Source of the DNA: Streptomyces colonosanans
GTDB lineage: Bacteria > Actinomycetota > Actinomycetes > Streptomycetales > Streptomycetaceae
Length of the DNA: 64,000 nt
Direction of reading: 5' to 3'
Assembly (NCBI RefSeq): GCF_001866645.1
Contig: NZ_MLYP01000042.1
Location: forward strand, 119,208-183,207
The position numbers were made by a program, and so were the translations under genes. Shown here in pieces: positions 46,915 through 58,408 of this stretch. Position 1 is the stretch's first letter, and every line of letters starts with the position of its first letter. The notes beneath the pieces were generated by a model, which was given only the letters and a program-made list of their open reading frames with translations, did not search any database and had not been told where the DNA came from.

Positions 46915-47898
46915 TCAGGACAGCCACGCCCGCCACGTCGAGGCGTGACCGTCCACCCACTTCTTCGCGGCCTGCTCCGGGGTCAGCTTCTGGTCGGCGA
47001 TCATCACGGCGACCTCGTTCTGGTCCTGAGTGGTCCAGGTGAACTTCTTCAGGAAGGCTGCCGCCTTGCCGCCGTTCTTCGCGAAGTGCGCGTTCAGGTA
47101 CTTCTGCAGTGGGGTGTGCGGGTAGGCGCAGGCGACCTTCGCCGCGTCCGCGTCGCAGCCCTCCTTGTAAGGCGGCAGCTTCACCTCGGTCATCGGGACC
47201 TTCTTGAACAGCCACTGCGGTGCGTACCAGTAGGTGAGGAAGGGCTTGTGCTCCTTCGCGAACTGCTTGATCTGGGTGATCTGCGCCGCCTCCGAACCCG
47301 CGAACACCACTTGGTAGTTCAGGTCCAGGTTCTTCACCAGCGCCTTGTCGTTGGTGACATAGGAGGGCGAGCCGTCCAGCAGTTGGCCCTTGCCTCCGCT
47401 CTCCGCGGTGCGCAGCTGCGACGCGTAGGCGTTGAGGTTCTTCCAGTCGGTGACCTCGGGGTGCTGCCGGGCGAAGTACGTCGGGACGTACCAGCCGATG
47501 TGACCGGTGACCCCGAGGTCGCCGCCGCGCGCGATCGTCTTCTTGTCCTCGACGTACCGCTTCTCCTGGTCGGGGTGGCCCCAGTCCTCCAGGATCGCGT
47601 CGACCCGGCCCTGACTGAGCGCGTCCCACGCCGGCACCTCGTCGACCTGGACGGTGTCGACGCGGTAACCGAGCTTGTGCTCCAGGATGTACTGGGCCAC
47701 GGCCACGTTGGCCTGCGCGCCCACCCATGACTGCACGGACAGGGTCACGGTCTTCGCGCCCCGCGCGCCCGCGAAGGGCGAGGCCTGCTTGGTCATGTCC
47801 GCGGCGCCGCAGCCGGTCATCAGCGCCAGGACGGCCACGGCCGCCGTGATCGCCGTACGACGAGGGACGCCGGAGATACGAGAGGTACGGGGTGCCAT
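46915..47898 (-). CDS. Glycine betaine ABC transporter substrate-binding lipoprotein (OpuAC-like)
   Basis: 327 residues. The lipoprotein signal ends in LALMTGCG (Cys near residue 30). The OpuAC domain shows VTLSVQSWVGAQANVAVAQYILEHKLGY, WDALSQGRVDAILEDWGH, and HIGWYVPTYFARQHPEV with aromatic residues for quaternary-ammonium binding, plus LTYWYAPQWLFKKV. It captures glycine betaine or proline betaine outside the cell for the permease and ATPase encoded upstream. The start of this gene lies 1 bp after the permease stop, and it is the last gene of the bet/opu operon. Confidence 0.92.
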   Translation of the reverse strand: MAPRTSRISGVPRRTAITAAVAVLALMTGCGAADMTKQASPFAGARGAKTVTLSVQSWVGAQANVAVAQYILEHKLGYRVDTVQVDEVPAWDALSQGRVDAILEDWGHPDQEKRYVEDKKTIARGGDLGVTGHIGWYVPTYFARQHPEVTDWKNLNAYASQLRTAESGGKGQLLDGSPSYVTNDKALVKNLDLNYQVVFAGSEAAQITQIKQFAKEHKPFLTYWYAPQWLFKKVPMTEVKLPPYKEGCDADAAKVACAYPHTPLQKYLNAHFAKNGGKAAAFLKKFTWTTQDQNEVAVMIADQKLTPEQAAKKWVDGHASTWRAWLS

Positions 47899-47899
47899 G

Positions 47900-49848
47900 T
47901 CACGCTCCCTTCTTCGCGCGCCGCCCGGTGGGCTGGGTCACCCGGTCGAGCATGAGTCCGAGGCAGACGATCGCCGCGCCGGCCACCAGACCGGTGGCCA
48001 GATCGCCCTGGGCGAGGCCGAAGACGACGTCGTAGCCGAGCGCGCCGCCGCCGACCAGGCCGCCGATGATGACGACGGCGAGGACCAGCACCACGCCCTG
48101 GTTGACGGCGAGCAGCAGGGCCGGGCGAGCCAGCGGAAGCTGGACCTGGCGCAACTGCTGGAAGCTGGTCGCGCCGAGCGAGCGGGCCGACTCGAGGGCT
48201 GCCGGGTCGACCTGGCGCAGGCCCTGGGTCGTGATGCGGACGACGGCCGGCAGCGCGTACACGATCGCCGCCGCGACGGCGGGTGCGCGGCCGACGCCGA
48301 AGAGCGCGACGACCGGGATCAGGTACACGAACTGCGGCAGTGTCTGGAAGACGTCCAGGACCGGGCGCAGCAGCCGCTCGAAACGGTCGCTGCGGGCGGC
48401 TGCGATCCCGGTCGCGAAACCGAGGACGAGGGTGACGGCGACGGCCGCCAGCACCTGGGACAGCGTGTCCAACGACGGCTTCCACACACCGAGTACACCG
48501 GTCGCGGCCATCGCGAGGACGGCGGTGAGCGCGGTGCGCCAGGTGCCGATCAGCCAGGCGAGCGCGGCGACGACGAGCAGGACCGACCACCAGGGCAGCC
48601 ACTGCAGGCCTGCCCGGACGGGGTCCAGGATCCAGGTCGTGAAGCGGCCGGCCCAGTCGGCGGTGCCGCCCACGTACGGGACGCCCGAGTAGAGGTGGGC
48701 GGTCATCCAGTCGACGGCGCGGTTCACCGGCCCGGCGATGCGCACGGTCCAGGACTCGGACCAGTCCAGGCGGCCGGCGATTCGCGCGGCCAGGGCGACG
48801 GCGACGGTGGCCCCGGCGGCGTACGCCCACCCGGCCCACCCGGCCCGGCCGCCGGGCCCGGGGCCTTTACCGGCCGCGCCCGTGACCCGGTCCAGGACCA
48901 CCGCGAGCAGCACGATCGGGATGCCGGCGGCGAGTGCGGCCCCCACGTCCACGGAGGCGAGCGCCTGGTAGACGCGGTCGCCGAGGCCGCCCGCGCCGAT
49001 CACGGAGGCGATGACCGCCATGGACAGCGCCATCATGATCGTCTGGTTGAGGCCGAGGAGAAGTTCCCCGCGGGCCAGCGGGAGGCGGGCGCTCAGCAGG
49101 CGCTGGCGCGCGGTGGTGCCGAGCGACTCGACCGCTTCGAGGACCTCCTTGTCGGCGTCGCGCAGCCCGAGCGCGGTGAGCCGGGCCATCGGCGGGGCCG
49201 CGTAGACGACCGTGGCGAAGACGGCCGCGGGGACGCCGATGCCGAAGACCAGGACGACGGGCAGGAGGTACGCGAACGCCGGGAACACCTGCATGGTGTC
49301 GAGGACGGGACGCAGGGCCCGGTACGTGCGGTCCGACAGGCCGGCGGCGAGTCCGAGCAGTGCGCCGAGCACGACCGAGGCGAGCACCGCGACCACCATG
49401 AGCGCCAGCGTCTGCATGGTGGGCACCCACATGCCGAGCAGCCCGCAGGCGAGGAACGCGGCCGTCGTGCCGAGGGCCAGGCGCACACCCGCGGTACGCC
49501 ACGCCAGCAGCCCGGCGGCGGCCGTCACGCCCGCCCAGCCGGCCGCGAGCAGCACGAGGTAGACGGCGCGTACGCAGACGACGACGGCGTTGCTGAGGTA
49601 GCCGAAGAAGTAGAGGAAAAGGGGGTGGCTGTCCCGGTTGTCGATGATCCAGTCACTGGCCCGGGCGAGCGGCGCGGAGAGGTCCACGGTCAGTTCGTGT
49701 GGCCAACTGCCGCTTGCCCATCGGGCGTTCATCAGGGGTACGAGGATCGCCGCGACGACCGCGAGCAGCAGCAGCTTGCCGACGGCCGGGTGCCTGAGGG
49801 GGCCGGGCAGGGCGGTACGCGGGGCGGTGGTGGCGGTGACGGTGGCCA

Positions 49849-49849
<1 letters not shown>
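47900..49849 (-). CDS. Glycine betaine ABC transporter permease, two fused permease domains
   Basis: 649 residues from ATG 49849 (MATVTATTAPRTALPG). OpuAB/ProW permeases are normally ~280 residues with one BPD_transp_1 domain. This one has two, at about 140-320 (with EAA-like loop ESLGTTARQRLLSARLPLARGE) and 450-640 (with SARSLGATSFQQLRQVQLPLARP). Each copy has the D-x-x-Q-x-x-P-x-F segments (LDTMQVFPAFAYLLPV and LDVFQTLPQFVYLIPV). The fused form could supply both permease halves in one chain. It overlaps the ATPase stop by one base. Confidence 0.91.
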
Positions 49850-50927
<1,078 letters not shown>

Positions 50928-50928
<1 letters not shown>

Positions 50929-52457
50929 CACGCATCACCGCCGATCAGATCGGCGCACTTCTCCCCCACCATCAGTACGCCGATCATCGGGTTCACCGCG
51001 GTCATGGTCGGGAAGACGGACGCGTCGGCGATGCGAATCCCGTCGAGGCCGCGGATCTTCAACTCGGGGTCGACAACGGCGAGTTCGTCAGTAGAGGCGC
51101 CCATGCGGCAGGTGCCCGCCGGGTGGTAGACGGTGTGGGCGACCTTGCGGGCGTAGGCGCTCAGCTCCTCGTCGCCGGTGACGTCCGGGCCCGGGCACAC
51201 CTCCCGCTTGAGCCAGCCGGCCAGCGGCTCGGTCTTCGCGATCTCACGGGCGATCCTGATGCCGTCCACGAGGGTGCGGCCGTCGTAGTCGTTCTCGTCG
51301 GTGAAGTAGCGGAAGTCGAGCGCGGGCTTCTCCTGCGGGTCGGCACTCTTCAGGTAGAGGCGGCCGCGACTCTTCGGCTTGGGGATGTTAGGGGTCATGG
51401 AGACGCCGAACTCCGGCCGCTCGTAGCCGAGGCGCTCCGGGTTGTCGGTGAACGGGATCTGGTAGAAGTGGAACATCAGGTCCGGGCCCGCGTGGTCGGG
51501 GTCGCGGCGCACGAAGAGCCCGGCGTCGCTGTCCATCGCGGAGTTCTCCGGGATCGGGCCGTGCGTCTCCCACACGATCACCGACTCGGGGTGGTCGAGC
51601 AGGTTCTCGCCGACGCCCGGCAGGTCGTGCACGACGGGTATACCGAGCTCGTCCAGGTCCTCCTTCGGGCCGATGCCGGAGTGCAGCAGCAGCCGCGGGG
51701 TGTCGACGGCGCCCGCGCACAGCAGGACCTCGCGCCGGGCCCGTACGAGGATCTCCTCACCGTCCTTGGTGCGTACCTGCACGCCCTCGGCCCGGGTGCC
51801 GTCCATCTCCAGCCGGTACGCCCAGGTCTCCAGGAAAAGCGTCAGGTTGGGGCGCTCGTCCAGCACCGGGTGCAGATACGCCACCGACGCACTGGAGCGC
51901 TTGTTGTCCTCGGGGTGGTAGGCGAGGTCGAAGAAGCCGACGCCCTCGGTGAACGGCTTCTTGTTGAAGCCCTCGACGCGCGGAACGTCGAGCGCCGCCT
52001 GGGCCGCGTCCACGAAGTCGCGGGCGATGGCGTTCCGGTCCTTCTCGTCGACCGGGACGATGTTGTTGAGGAGGCGGGCGTAGTACGCCTCCATCGGGAC
52101 GGCGCCCCAGCCCTCGGCGCCGGCGGCCTCCCATTCGTCCCAGTCGGACGGCAGCGGCTTGAACGCGATCAGCGTGTTGTGCGAGGAGCAGCCGCCGAGC
52201 ACCCGGGCGCGGCTGTGCCGGATGTGCGAGTTGCCGCGCGGCTGCTCGGTGGTCGGGTAGTCGTAGTCGAGTTCGCCGCCCAGCAGGCCCATCCAGCGGC
52301 GCAGGGTGAGGACGTCGTCGCGGCCGACGTCGCTGGGGCCGCCCTCGATGACGGCCACGGTGACGTCCGGGTTCTCGGTGAGGCGGGAGGCAATGACGGA
52401 CCCCGCGGTGCCGCCGCCGATGACGACGTAGTCGTAGGCGTGCGTGGTCTGGTGCAT
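50928..52457 (-). CDS. GMC-family choline oxidase/dehydrogenase
   Basis: 509 residues from ATG 52457 (MHQTTHAYDYVVIGGG), with GGAG nine bases upstream. The FAD fold GGGTAGSVIASRL is followed by LGGCSSHNTLIAF. Here His93 corresponds to His99 of Arthrobacter choline oxidase, the residue carrying covalent FAD. C-terminal catalytic residues match too: HTVYHPAGTCRMG has Val443-Tyr444-His445 like Val464-Tyr465-His466, and Asn489 lies at the same distance as Asn510. So it may be an oxygen-using choline oxidase rather than a BetA dehydrogenase. It oxidises choline to betaine aldehyde, with BetB encoded just upstream. Confidence 0.9.
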
Positions 52458-52518
52458 GGCAGGTTGCTCCAAGGTGCCGGGGACGGGGAAGTGGATGGTC
52501 GGGGGTGCGCGGTCGGGG

Positions 52519-54030
52519 TCAGCCCGCGAACCAGCGGACCGGCTTCGGTGCGAGGTTCTGGTAGACGTGCTTGGTCTCGCGGTACTCGGCGAGGCCCGCG
52601 GGACCCAGTTCGCGGCCGATGCCGCTCTTGCCGAATCCGCCCCACTCCGCCTGCGGCAGGTAGGGGTGGAAGTCGTTGATCCAGACGGTGCCGTGGCGCA
52701 TCCGGCCGGCGACGCGGCGGGCTCGGCCGGGGTCGGCGGTCCAGACGGCGCCGGCGAGCCCGTACTCGGTGTCGTTGGCGAGCGCCACCGCCTCGTCCTC
52801 CGTGGAGAAGGTCTCCACGGTCAGGACGGGCCCGAAGACCTCTTCCCGTACGACCTTCATCTCCCGGTGGCACTGGTCGAGGACGGTCGGCTCGTAGAAG
52901 TAGCCGGTGGCCGGCCTGGTCGCGCTCGGCTCCGGCCGCCTGCCGCCGCAGCGCAGCACGGCCCCCTCGGCGAGCGCGGAGGCGACGTACGCCTCGGTCC
53001 GCTCGCGCTGCCTCGCGGAGACCAGCGGACCGCACTCGACGCCCTTCTCGGTGCCGCGGCCGAGGCGGATTCTGCCTGCGCGGCGGGCCAGTTCGGCGAC
53101 GAAGCGCTCGCGGACGGACTCCTCGACGATGAGACGGGCGCCCGCCGAGCAGACCTGCCCGCTGTGGATGAAGGCGGCGTTGAGGGCCTGGTCGACGGCG
53201 GTGTCGAAGCCGTCGTCGGTGGCGCAGGCGTCGGCGAAGACGACGTTGGGGTTCTTGCCGCCGAGTTCGAGGGCGACCTTCTTGACGTCTGCGGCGGCGG
53301 CCTGCGCGACCTTCGTGCCGCTGACGAGCCCGCCGGTGAAGGAGACGAGGTCGACTCCCGGGTGCTCGGCGAGCCGGGCGCCGACCGAGTGCCCGGGCCC
53401 GGTGACGATGTTCGCGGCTCCGGCGGGCAGCCCGGCCTCGACGAGCAGTTCGATCAGGGCGATGGTGGTCAGCGGGGTGATCTCGCTCGGCTTGACCACG
53501 AAGGTGTTGCCGGCGGCGAGCGCGGGCGCAATCTTCCAACTCGCCTGCAGGAGCGGATAGTTCCAGGGCGTGATCAGGGAGCAGACACCGACGGGCTCGT
53601 GCACGACGACGCTGTGGACGTCGGGCGAGCCGGCGTCGACGACACGGCCGGTGCTCTCGGCGGCGACGAGATCGGCGAAGTAGCGGAAGGCTTCGGCGAC
53701 GCAGTCGATGTCGACCCGGCCCTCTTCCAGTGTCTTGCCCGCGTCCCGGCTCTCCAGAAGCCCCAGCTCCTCACGGTCGCGTACGAGGAGGTCGGCGACG
53801 CGATGCAGGAGCGCGGCGCGCTCGGCGGTGGACGTGCGCGGCCAGGGGCCCTCGTCGAAGGCGCGGCGGGCGGCCGCGACGGCCGCGTCGACGTCCCGCT
53901 CGTCGCCCTCCGCCACCAGAGCGAACGGCGTGGCGTCCGCAGGATCAAGGATCTCGCGGGCGGCGCCGGAGGCAGCTTCGCGCCACTCCCCGTCCACGTG
54001 AATCGTCTGCTGCGCCTGCTGTAGGGCCAT
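52519..54030 (-). CDS. betB: Betaine aldehyde dehydrogenase
   Basis: 503 residues from ATG 54030. Aldehyde dehydrogenase landmarks are ITPWNYPLLQ (Asn157), NAD site VSFTGGLVSGTKVAQ, catalytic Glu255 in VALELGGKNPN and Cys294 in SGQVCSAGARL, and GPVLTVETFSTEDEAVALAN toward the C-terminus. First gene of the operon betB, choline oxidase, OpuAA, OpuAB and OpuAC. It converts betaine aldehyde to glycine betaine, an osmoprotectant. The gene lies divergent from a secreted-protein gene across a 192-bp spacer that holds the promoter and a short GCATGCGCA palindrome. Confidence 0.92.
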   Translation of the reverse strand: MALQQAQQTIHVDGEWREAASGAAREILDPADATPFALVAEGDERDVDAAVAAARRAFDEGPWPRTSTAERAALLHRVADLLVRDREELGLLESRDAGKTLEEGRVDIDCVAEAFRYFADLVAAESTGRVVDAGSPDVHSVVVHEPVGVCSLITPWNYPLLQASWKIAPALAAGNTFVVKPSEITPLTTIALIELLVEAGLPAGAANIVTGPGHSVGARLAEHPGVDLVSFTGGLVSGTKVAQAAAADVKKVALELGGKNPNVVFADACATDDGFDTAVDQALNAAFIHSGQVCSAGARLIVEESVRERFVAELARRAGRIRLGRGTEKGVECGPLVSARQRERTEAYVASALAEGAVLRCGGRRPEPSATRPATGYFYEPTVLDQCHREMKVVREEVFGPVLTVETFSTEDEAVALANDTEYGLAGAVWTADPGRARRVAGRMRHGTVWINDFHPYLPQAEWGGFGKSGIGRELGPAGLAEYRETKHVYQNLAPKPVRWFAG

Positions 54031-54222
54031 GATCGGTGCTGCCTTCCGCTCCTGATTGGCGACTCTGCGTCACGCATATGTCACGCTCGGGTACCGGGTG
54101 CGTCTGCCCCCGGATAGGGGATGCATGCGCATTCCATGGCCGAAAGTGCGCTGCGTCACTGAACATGCGGGCGAAAGACGACAAACGTACGGTGGGCGAT
54201 GGGCACCCATGGAGGTGACGCA

Positions 54223-54993
54223 ATGACCGTGACCCATGGCCTCGCGATAGCGACGACCTGTACGGCGACGGCCGCGACCGCAGCACTTCTCTTCTCCTCC
54301 GGAACCGCCGCCTGGGCCGAGGCCGGCGACGGCTTGAGCCCGCAGCAACTGGCCGCCAAGGCGCGGGAGGGACTGCGGGAGACGGACTCGGTACGGCTCA
54401 GCTACGTGGACCGGAGCCCGGAGACATCGTCCAACCTCACCCGTCCGGCGGCACTGGACCTCGCGCTCGACCGGAGCGGCAACTGCACGGGCATCATGAC
54501 GATGGGTGCGCACGGGGGCACCGTGAAGATGGTCAAGCATGGCGGCGACGTCTGGCTGAAACCGGACGAGACCTTCTGGAAGGCCGAGTTGCCCGGCCAG
54601 CAGGGCACCCACGCGGCCCAGGTGTTCAAGAACCGCTATATCCACGGTCCGGCGTCCGACCCCCTCCTCAAGGGCGTGGCAGCGGTCTGCGACCTGAAGG
54701 CCCTTCAGCGGGGGGCCACGGCGTCCCAGCCGCGTTCCCTGAAGGAGGGCGCGGAGACGACGCTGAACGGCACGCGGGTGATCCCGCTGACCTCCCGGAC
54801 GGACACCACGACATCGACGCTGTACGTCACGGCGCAGGCGCCGCACCGTCTCTACCGTGCGGCGACGAAGGGCCCCGGCACGGATTTCAGCCTGACTTTC
54901 ACGGACTACGGCAAGCCGGTCTCGGCGCAGACCCCGCCTGCGAGCCAGTCCCTGGACGTCTCGAAGTACAGGGCCGCACTGCAGGAGACGTGA
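54223..54993 (+). CDS. Secreted LolA/LppX-like protein of unknown function
   Basis: 256 residues from ATG 54223, which has GGAGGTGA upstream (the frame opens at 54199). The N-terminal signal peptide (GLAIATTCTATAATAALLF) ends near SSGTAAWA. The mature part, with EGLRETDSVRLSYVDRS, ALDLALDRSGNCTGIMTMG, DVWLKPDETFWKAEL and PHRLYRAATKG, resembles the beta-sandwich of LolA/LppX/LprG-like lipid-binding proteins, several of which are Streptomyces outer-surface proteins. Function unknown. Divergent from betB and followed by a strong terminator. Confidence 0.72.
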   Translation: MTVTHGLAIATTCTATAATAALLFSSGTAAWAEAGDGLSPQQLAAKAREGLRETDSVRLSYVDRSPETSSNLTRPAALDLALDRSGNCTGIMTMGAHGGTVKMVKHGGDVWLKPDETFWKAELPGQQGTHAAQVFKNRYIHGPASDPLLKGVAAVCDLKALQRGATASQPRSLKEGAETTLNGTRVIPLTSRTDTTTSTLYVTAQAPHRLYRAATKGPGTDFSLTFTDYGKPVSAQTPPASQSLDVSKYRAALQET

Positions 54994-55022
54994 GCCCGAG
55001 CCGCGGTGCTCACGCCGAAAAG

Positions 55023-55059
55023 CCGCAGGCCCCGTTCCGGGACGGAACGGGGCCTGCGG
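55023..55059. terminator. Bidirectional terminator between the secreted-protein gene and mdh
   Basis: CCGCAGGCCCCGTTCC (55023-55038) pairs perfectly with 55044-55059 (16 bp) around GGGAC. It lies between the converging stops at 54993 and 55085. Confidence 0.8.
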
Positions 55060-55084
55060 GGGGGGTTCGGGGCAGCGTGAAGGC

Positions 55085-56074
55085 TCAGATGAGGCCGAGC
55101 GAACGGACGGCCTCGCGCTCCTCCGACAGCTCCTTCACCGACGCGTCGATGCGGGCGCGGGAGAACTCGTTGACGTCCAGGCCCTGGACGATCTCGTACG
55201 AGCCGTTCTTCGTGGTGACCGGGAAGGAGGAGATGAGGCCCTCCGGAACGCCGTAGGAGCCGTCCGACGGGATACCCATGGAGGTCCAGTCGCCCTCGGC
55301 GGTGCCGTTGACCCAGGTGTACACGTGGTCGATGGCGGCGTTGGCGGCGGAGGCGGCCGACGAGGCGCCGCGGGCCTCGATGATGGCGGCGCCGCGCTTG
55401 GCGACGGTCGGGATGAAGTCCTCGGCCAGCCACTTCTCGTCGTTCACGACCTCGGCGGCGTTCTTGCCGGCGACCGTGGCGTGGAAGATGTCCGGGTACT
55501 GGGTGGCGGAGTGGTTGCCCCAGATCGTCAGGCGCTTGATGTCGGCGACCGTGGTGCCCGTCTTCTTCGCGAGCTGGGTCAGCGCGCGGTTGTGGTCCAG
55601 GCGGGTCATCGCGGTGAAGCGCTCGGCCGGTACGTCCGGGGCGGCGGCCTGCGCGATCAGCGCGTTCGTGTTGGCCGGGTTGCCGACGACGAGGACCTTG
55701 ATGTCGTCCGCGGCGTGGTCGTTGATGGCCTTGCCCTGCGGCTTGAAGATGCCGCCGTTGGCCTCCAGCAGGTCGCCGCGCTCCATGCCCTTCGTACGCG
55801 GGCGGGCGCCCACGAGGAGGGCGACGTTGGCACCGTCGAAGGCGACGTTCGGGTCATCGCTGATGTCGATGCCCTTCAGGAGCGGGAACGCGCAGTCGTC
55901 CAGCTCCATCGCCGTGCCCTCGGCGGCCTTCAGCGCCGGGGTGATCTCGAGGAGGCGCAGCTTGACCGGCACGTCCGCGCCGAGCAGCTGGCCGGAGGCG
56001 ATGCGGAAGAGCAGTGCGTAGCCGATCTGGCCGGCCGCGCCGGTGACGGTGACGTTCACGGGAGTGCGGGTCAT
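55085..56074 (-). CDS. mdh: Malate dehydrogenase
   Basis: 329 residues from ATG 56074 (MTRTPVNVTVTGAAGQIGYALLFRIA), with GGAG upstream. Features are the NAD-binding GAAGQIGYALL, MELDDCAFPLL, loop RPRTKGMERGDLLEANG with catalytic Arg residues, VVGNPANTNALI, MTRLDHNRA, catalytic His in WGNHSATQYP, and ARGASSAASAANAAIDH. This is the actinobacterial ~330-residue type. It interconverts malate and oxaloacetate in the TCA cycle with NAD. Monocistronic, with two copies of a TGATCGATCA palindrome in the leader. Confidence 0.96.
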   Translation of the reverse strand: MTRTPVNVTVTGAAGQIGYALLFRIASGQLLGADVPVKLRLLEITPALKAAEGTAMELDDCAFPLLKGIDISDDPNVAFDGANVALLVGARPRTKGMERGDLLEANGGIFKPQGKAINDHAADDIKVLVVGNPANTNALIAQAAAPDVPAERFTAMTRLDHNRALTQLAKKTGTTVADIKRLTIWGNHSATQYPDIFHATVAGKNAAEVVNDEKWLAEDFIPTVAKRGAAIIEARGASSAASAANAAIDHVYTWVNGTAEGDWTSMGIPSDGSYGVPEGLISSFPVTTKNGSYEIVQGLDVNEFSRARIDASVKELSEEREAVRSLGLI

Positions 56075-56513
56075 GGCGTTCTCCGTATGACAACTGGCGG
56101 TGAGGGCGTCGTCGCCCCAGGGTGCGGATCCCGTCCCGGTAGGTGACCGGTACCCGTCGCGATGATCGATCACGGACGAATGATCGATCACTTGGCGTCA
56201 AGAGAGATCCACCCGTCAGGCTATCGCGCATCCGGGATCCCCGGCGGCCGGGCCCCTGTGGCCCGGCCCACAACGGTTCGGGGCGGCGGCCGCCTACCCG
56301 GAGGAAAGGGAAACGGGGTGGAGGCGGCCGCCGTGTGTGGTGTCCGGCCGGAAGGCTGTGGGCCTCCCGGTGCCGGACTCTCCCGTGGGGGGTACGGTGC
56401 GCATGCCCCAGCGCGGGGACGCTCATGCGTGTCGGACGGTGATTGTTACCGGCGAGTTGTGCAGGATTCGTGTGCCAGGCGTCACGACGGGGCGAACCAT
56501 GCCTGATGGGGCA
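56075..56513. other. Intergenic region between mdh and the XRE/DUF2690 gene
   Basis: 439 bp without a coding signal on either strand. It contains the mdh promoter with the palindrome pair at 56161-56190; otherwise I see only moderate GC-rich hairpin potential (for example around 56250-56300). The XRE/DUF2690 gene ends at its right edge, so termination signals for that gene may also be here. Confidence 0.6.
56161..56190. repeat. Duplicated TGATCGATCA palindrome in the mdh leader
   Basis: ATGATCGATCAC occurs at 56161-56172 and again at 56179-56190, 18 bp apart. Each copy carries the palindrome TGATCGATCA. Spacing of nearly two helix turns suggests two bound dimers of a regulator of mdh. The regulator is unknown. 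Confidence 0.55.
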
Positions 56514-57701
56514 CTAGTCGGTACATCCCTTCTGTCCCGATCGCAGCGTCACGCAGGCCTTCGCCTCGGCCGCGCTCTTCGCGGCCACCATCGGGGTGTA
56601 CGCGTCCGTGGCGCCGTCGGTGCCGACCGAGCCGGTCTGCCTGGCCGCCCCGCCCGACACCTCGACCGTGTCGCCCTGTGCCGCCCGGGTGATCCGCGCC
56701 CACGCCGCGCCGCACGTCTTGCTGTAGCGGACCTCGACGAGGGTCGTGCGCACGGTGACGCTGGTGGTGGTCCGCGCCAGCGTGCCGCCGCAGCCCATGA
56801 CCTCCGGGTCCTTGCCGGTACAGCCCGCGCCACTGCACTTGACGCCGGCCGGCAGGTCGGGGGCCGGGCTCGCGGAGGTGGGGGAAGATTTCGGCGGGTC
56901 GTCGGCCTTCTTGTCGTCGCCGCCGGTGAAGTAGAAGCCCGCCGCGATCACCATGAGCGCCGCGACCCCGCCCGCGGCGAACATCGCCGGCCACCGCTTG
57001 CGGCGCGCCCCCTCCGGCGGAGCTCCGACGTCCGGGCCACCGCCCTGAGGTGGGCCGCCGCCCGTCACCGGTCCGTACGCCCCCGGCGCTCCCGGCGTCC
57101 GGGCGGGGCCGTCCGGTGACGCCGCCGGCGCCTTGGGTGCGGCAGCGGGCCGCCCCCCGGCCTGCGCGGCGAGCCCCCGGAGGTCGCCACCCGTCAAGCC
57201 GCCCCGGGACGCCCGTGGGCCGCCCTCGGCGTCCGGGGTCTCCGCGGCCGTCGGCTGCAACGGCACGGACGGGGTCGTCCCGGCCCGTCCCGCGGTACCG
57301 GCCGTCGCCGTGGCACCGCGGGCAGCCCTGCCTGTGCGGTCCTTGGCATCGGGGGCCGCCCCGAACTCCCCGAGCGCGGCCCGCGCCTGGGAGATCCGGA
57401 TGGCCTCCATGGTCATGTCGTGGCGCATCTCCGAACGGCTCCAGGCGCGCTCGGCCAGCTCCCACATCGTGGTCAGGTGGACGGGATTCGTCCCGGTCAC
57501 CTCGGCCAGTGCGACGACCGCGCCCTTCGGTGCGAGCAGCCGGCCGTTGAGGTAACGCTCCCAGGATGTCTTGCTGTAGCCGGTGCGGTCGGCCACTGCG
57601 GAGACGCTCAGCCCGCCGCGGTCCACGACTCTGCGCAGTTGGCTCGCGAACTCCCTGAGCTGCGGGTCGAGTTCGTCGGGTAAGGCCTTCCAACGTGGCA
57701 T
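56514..57701 (-). CDS. XRE-family HTH protein with C-terminal DUF2690 domain, membrane-bound
   Basis: 395 residues from ATG 57701, with AGGGGGGAAG upstream. The N-terminal Cro/C1-type HTH (about 12-70) has QLRRVVDRGGLSVSAVADRTGYSKTSWERYLNGR. A Pro/Ala/Gly linker of ~150 residues leads to one membrane helix (AMFAAGGVAALMVIAAGFYF). An extracytoplasmic DUF2690 domain contains VKCSGAGCTGKDPEVMGCGG, SKTCGAAWARI and ACVTLRSGQKGC, with six Cys residues that probably form disulfides. The layout (cytoplasmic DNA-binding domain, external Cys-rich domain) suggests direct signal transfer across the membrane. Role otherwise unknown. Confidence 0.85.
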   Translation of the reverse strand: MPRWKALPDELDPQLREFASQLRRVVDRGGLSVSAVADRTGYSKTSWERYLNGRLLAPKGAVVALAEVTGTNPVHLTTMWELAERAWSRSEMRHDMTMEAIRISQARAALGEFGAAPDAKDRTGRAARGATATAGTAGRAGTTPSVPLQPTAAETPDAEGGPRASRGGLTGGDLRGLAAQAGGRPAAAPKAPAASPDGPARTPGAPGAYGPVTGGGPPQGGGPDVGAPPEGARRKRWPAMFAAGGVAALMVIAAGFYFTGGDDKKADDPPKSSPTSASPAPDLPAGVKCSGAGCTGKDPEVMGCGGTLARTTTSVTVRTTLVEVRYSKTCGAAWARITRAAQGDTVEVSGGAARQTGSVGTDGATDAYTPMVAAKSAAEAKACVTLRSGQKGCTD

Positions 57702-58268
57702 TGCTTCCCCCCTCTTTCCCCCGGTTTCATGCGGTCGTTCCCCGTGTGTCGCCCCCGCTGCCGAGTCCCCGTTCTGGCTACCCACGAGGATGCACCCGGC
57801 CAGGATCCAAGTTCCCGGAATGGGGGCGCACAGGAGCATTCGGGCAGAAGCACGTACCCTTGCACGCCCGCCGGTTCGTGCGCGCCGGTGCCCCATCGCC
57901 CTCTCGTGCGACCGGTCATACCCCCCGGTTCACCGCACGGGACGCCCGGACCGTCCTGACGGACACGTTAACTCCGATGTACGGATGATTCGGTGCGCAT
58001 CCGCGAACTTGTCAACACATCGACACAACGGGGACACAGCGGAGACCTCGGCGGACGCAGGGGGATCAGATCGCCCGGTGGACCCGGGCCGCGTCGATGC
58101 CCTGCAGGCGCGGTCAACTCCGGGTGAACGCCACGGCGTTCGCTGTCCTTGATTCCGTTGCGGAGCGCGGACACCGTAGCGGAACGGTCACTTCCATGCC
58201 ACAGCGGACCTTCAGGCGTTGAACAGCGCCCACCGCTCCATGAGGGTGTTCTTCGGGCGACCGCCCGA

Positions 58269-58304
58269 GGCGCCCGGCCTCCCACGGGGGGGAGGCCGGG
58301 CGCC
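58269..58304 (-). terminator. Strong GC hairpin, second in tandem after the folD operon
   Basis: GGCGCCCGGCCTCCC (58269-58283) and GGGAGGCCGGGCGCC (58290-58304) form a perfect 15-bp stem around ACGGGG. Confidence 0.65.
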
Positions 58305-58408
58305 GCCGTGTTGCCGTACGACTCGGGGACACGGGGCGCGTCCGGTACCCCCGAGGGGGGCGTCGACTGCCGGGTCCGGCCGACCGACCGGACGCGGCGC
58401 TCATACGG

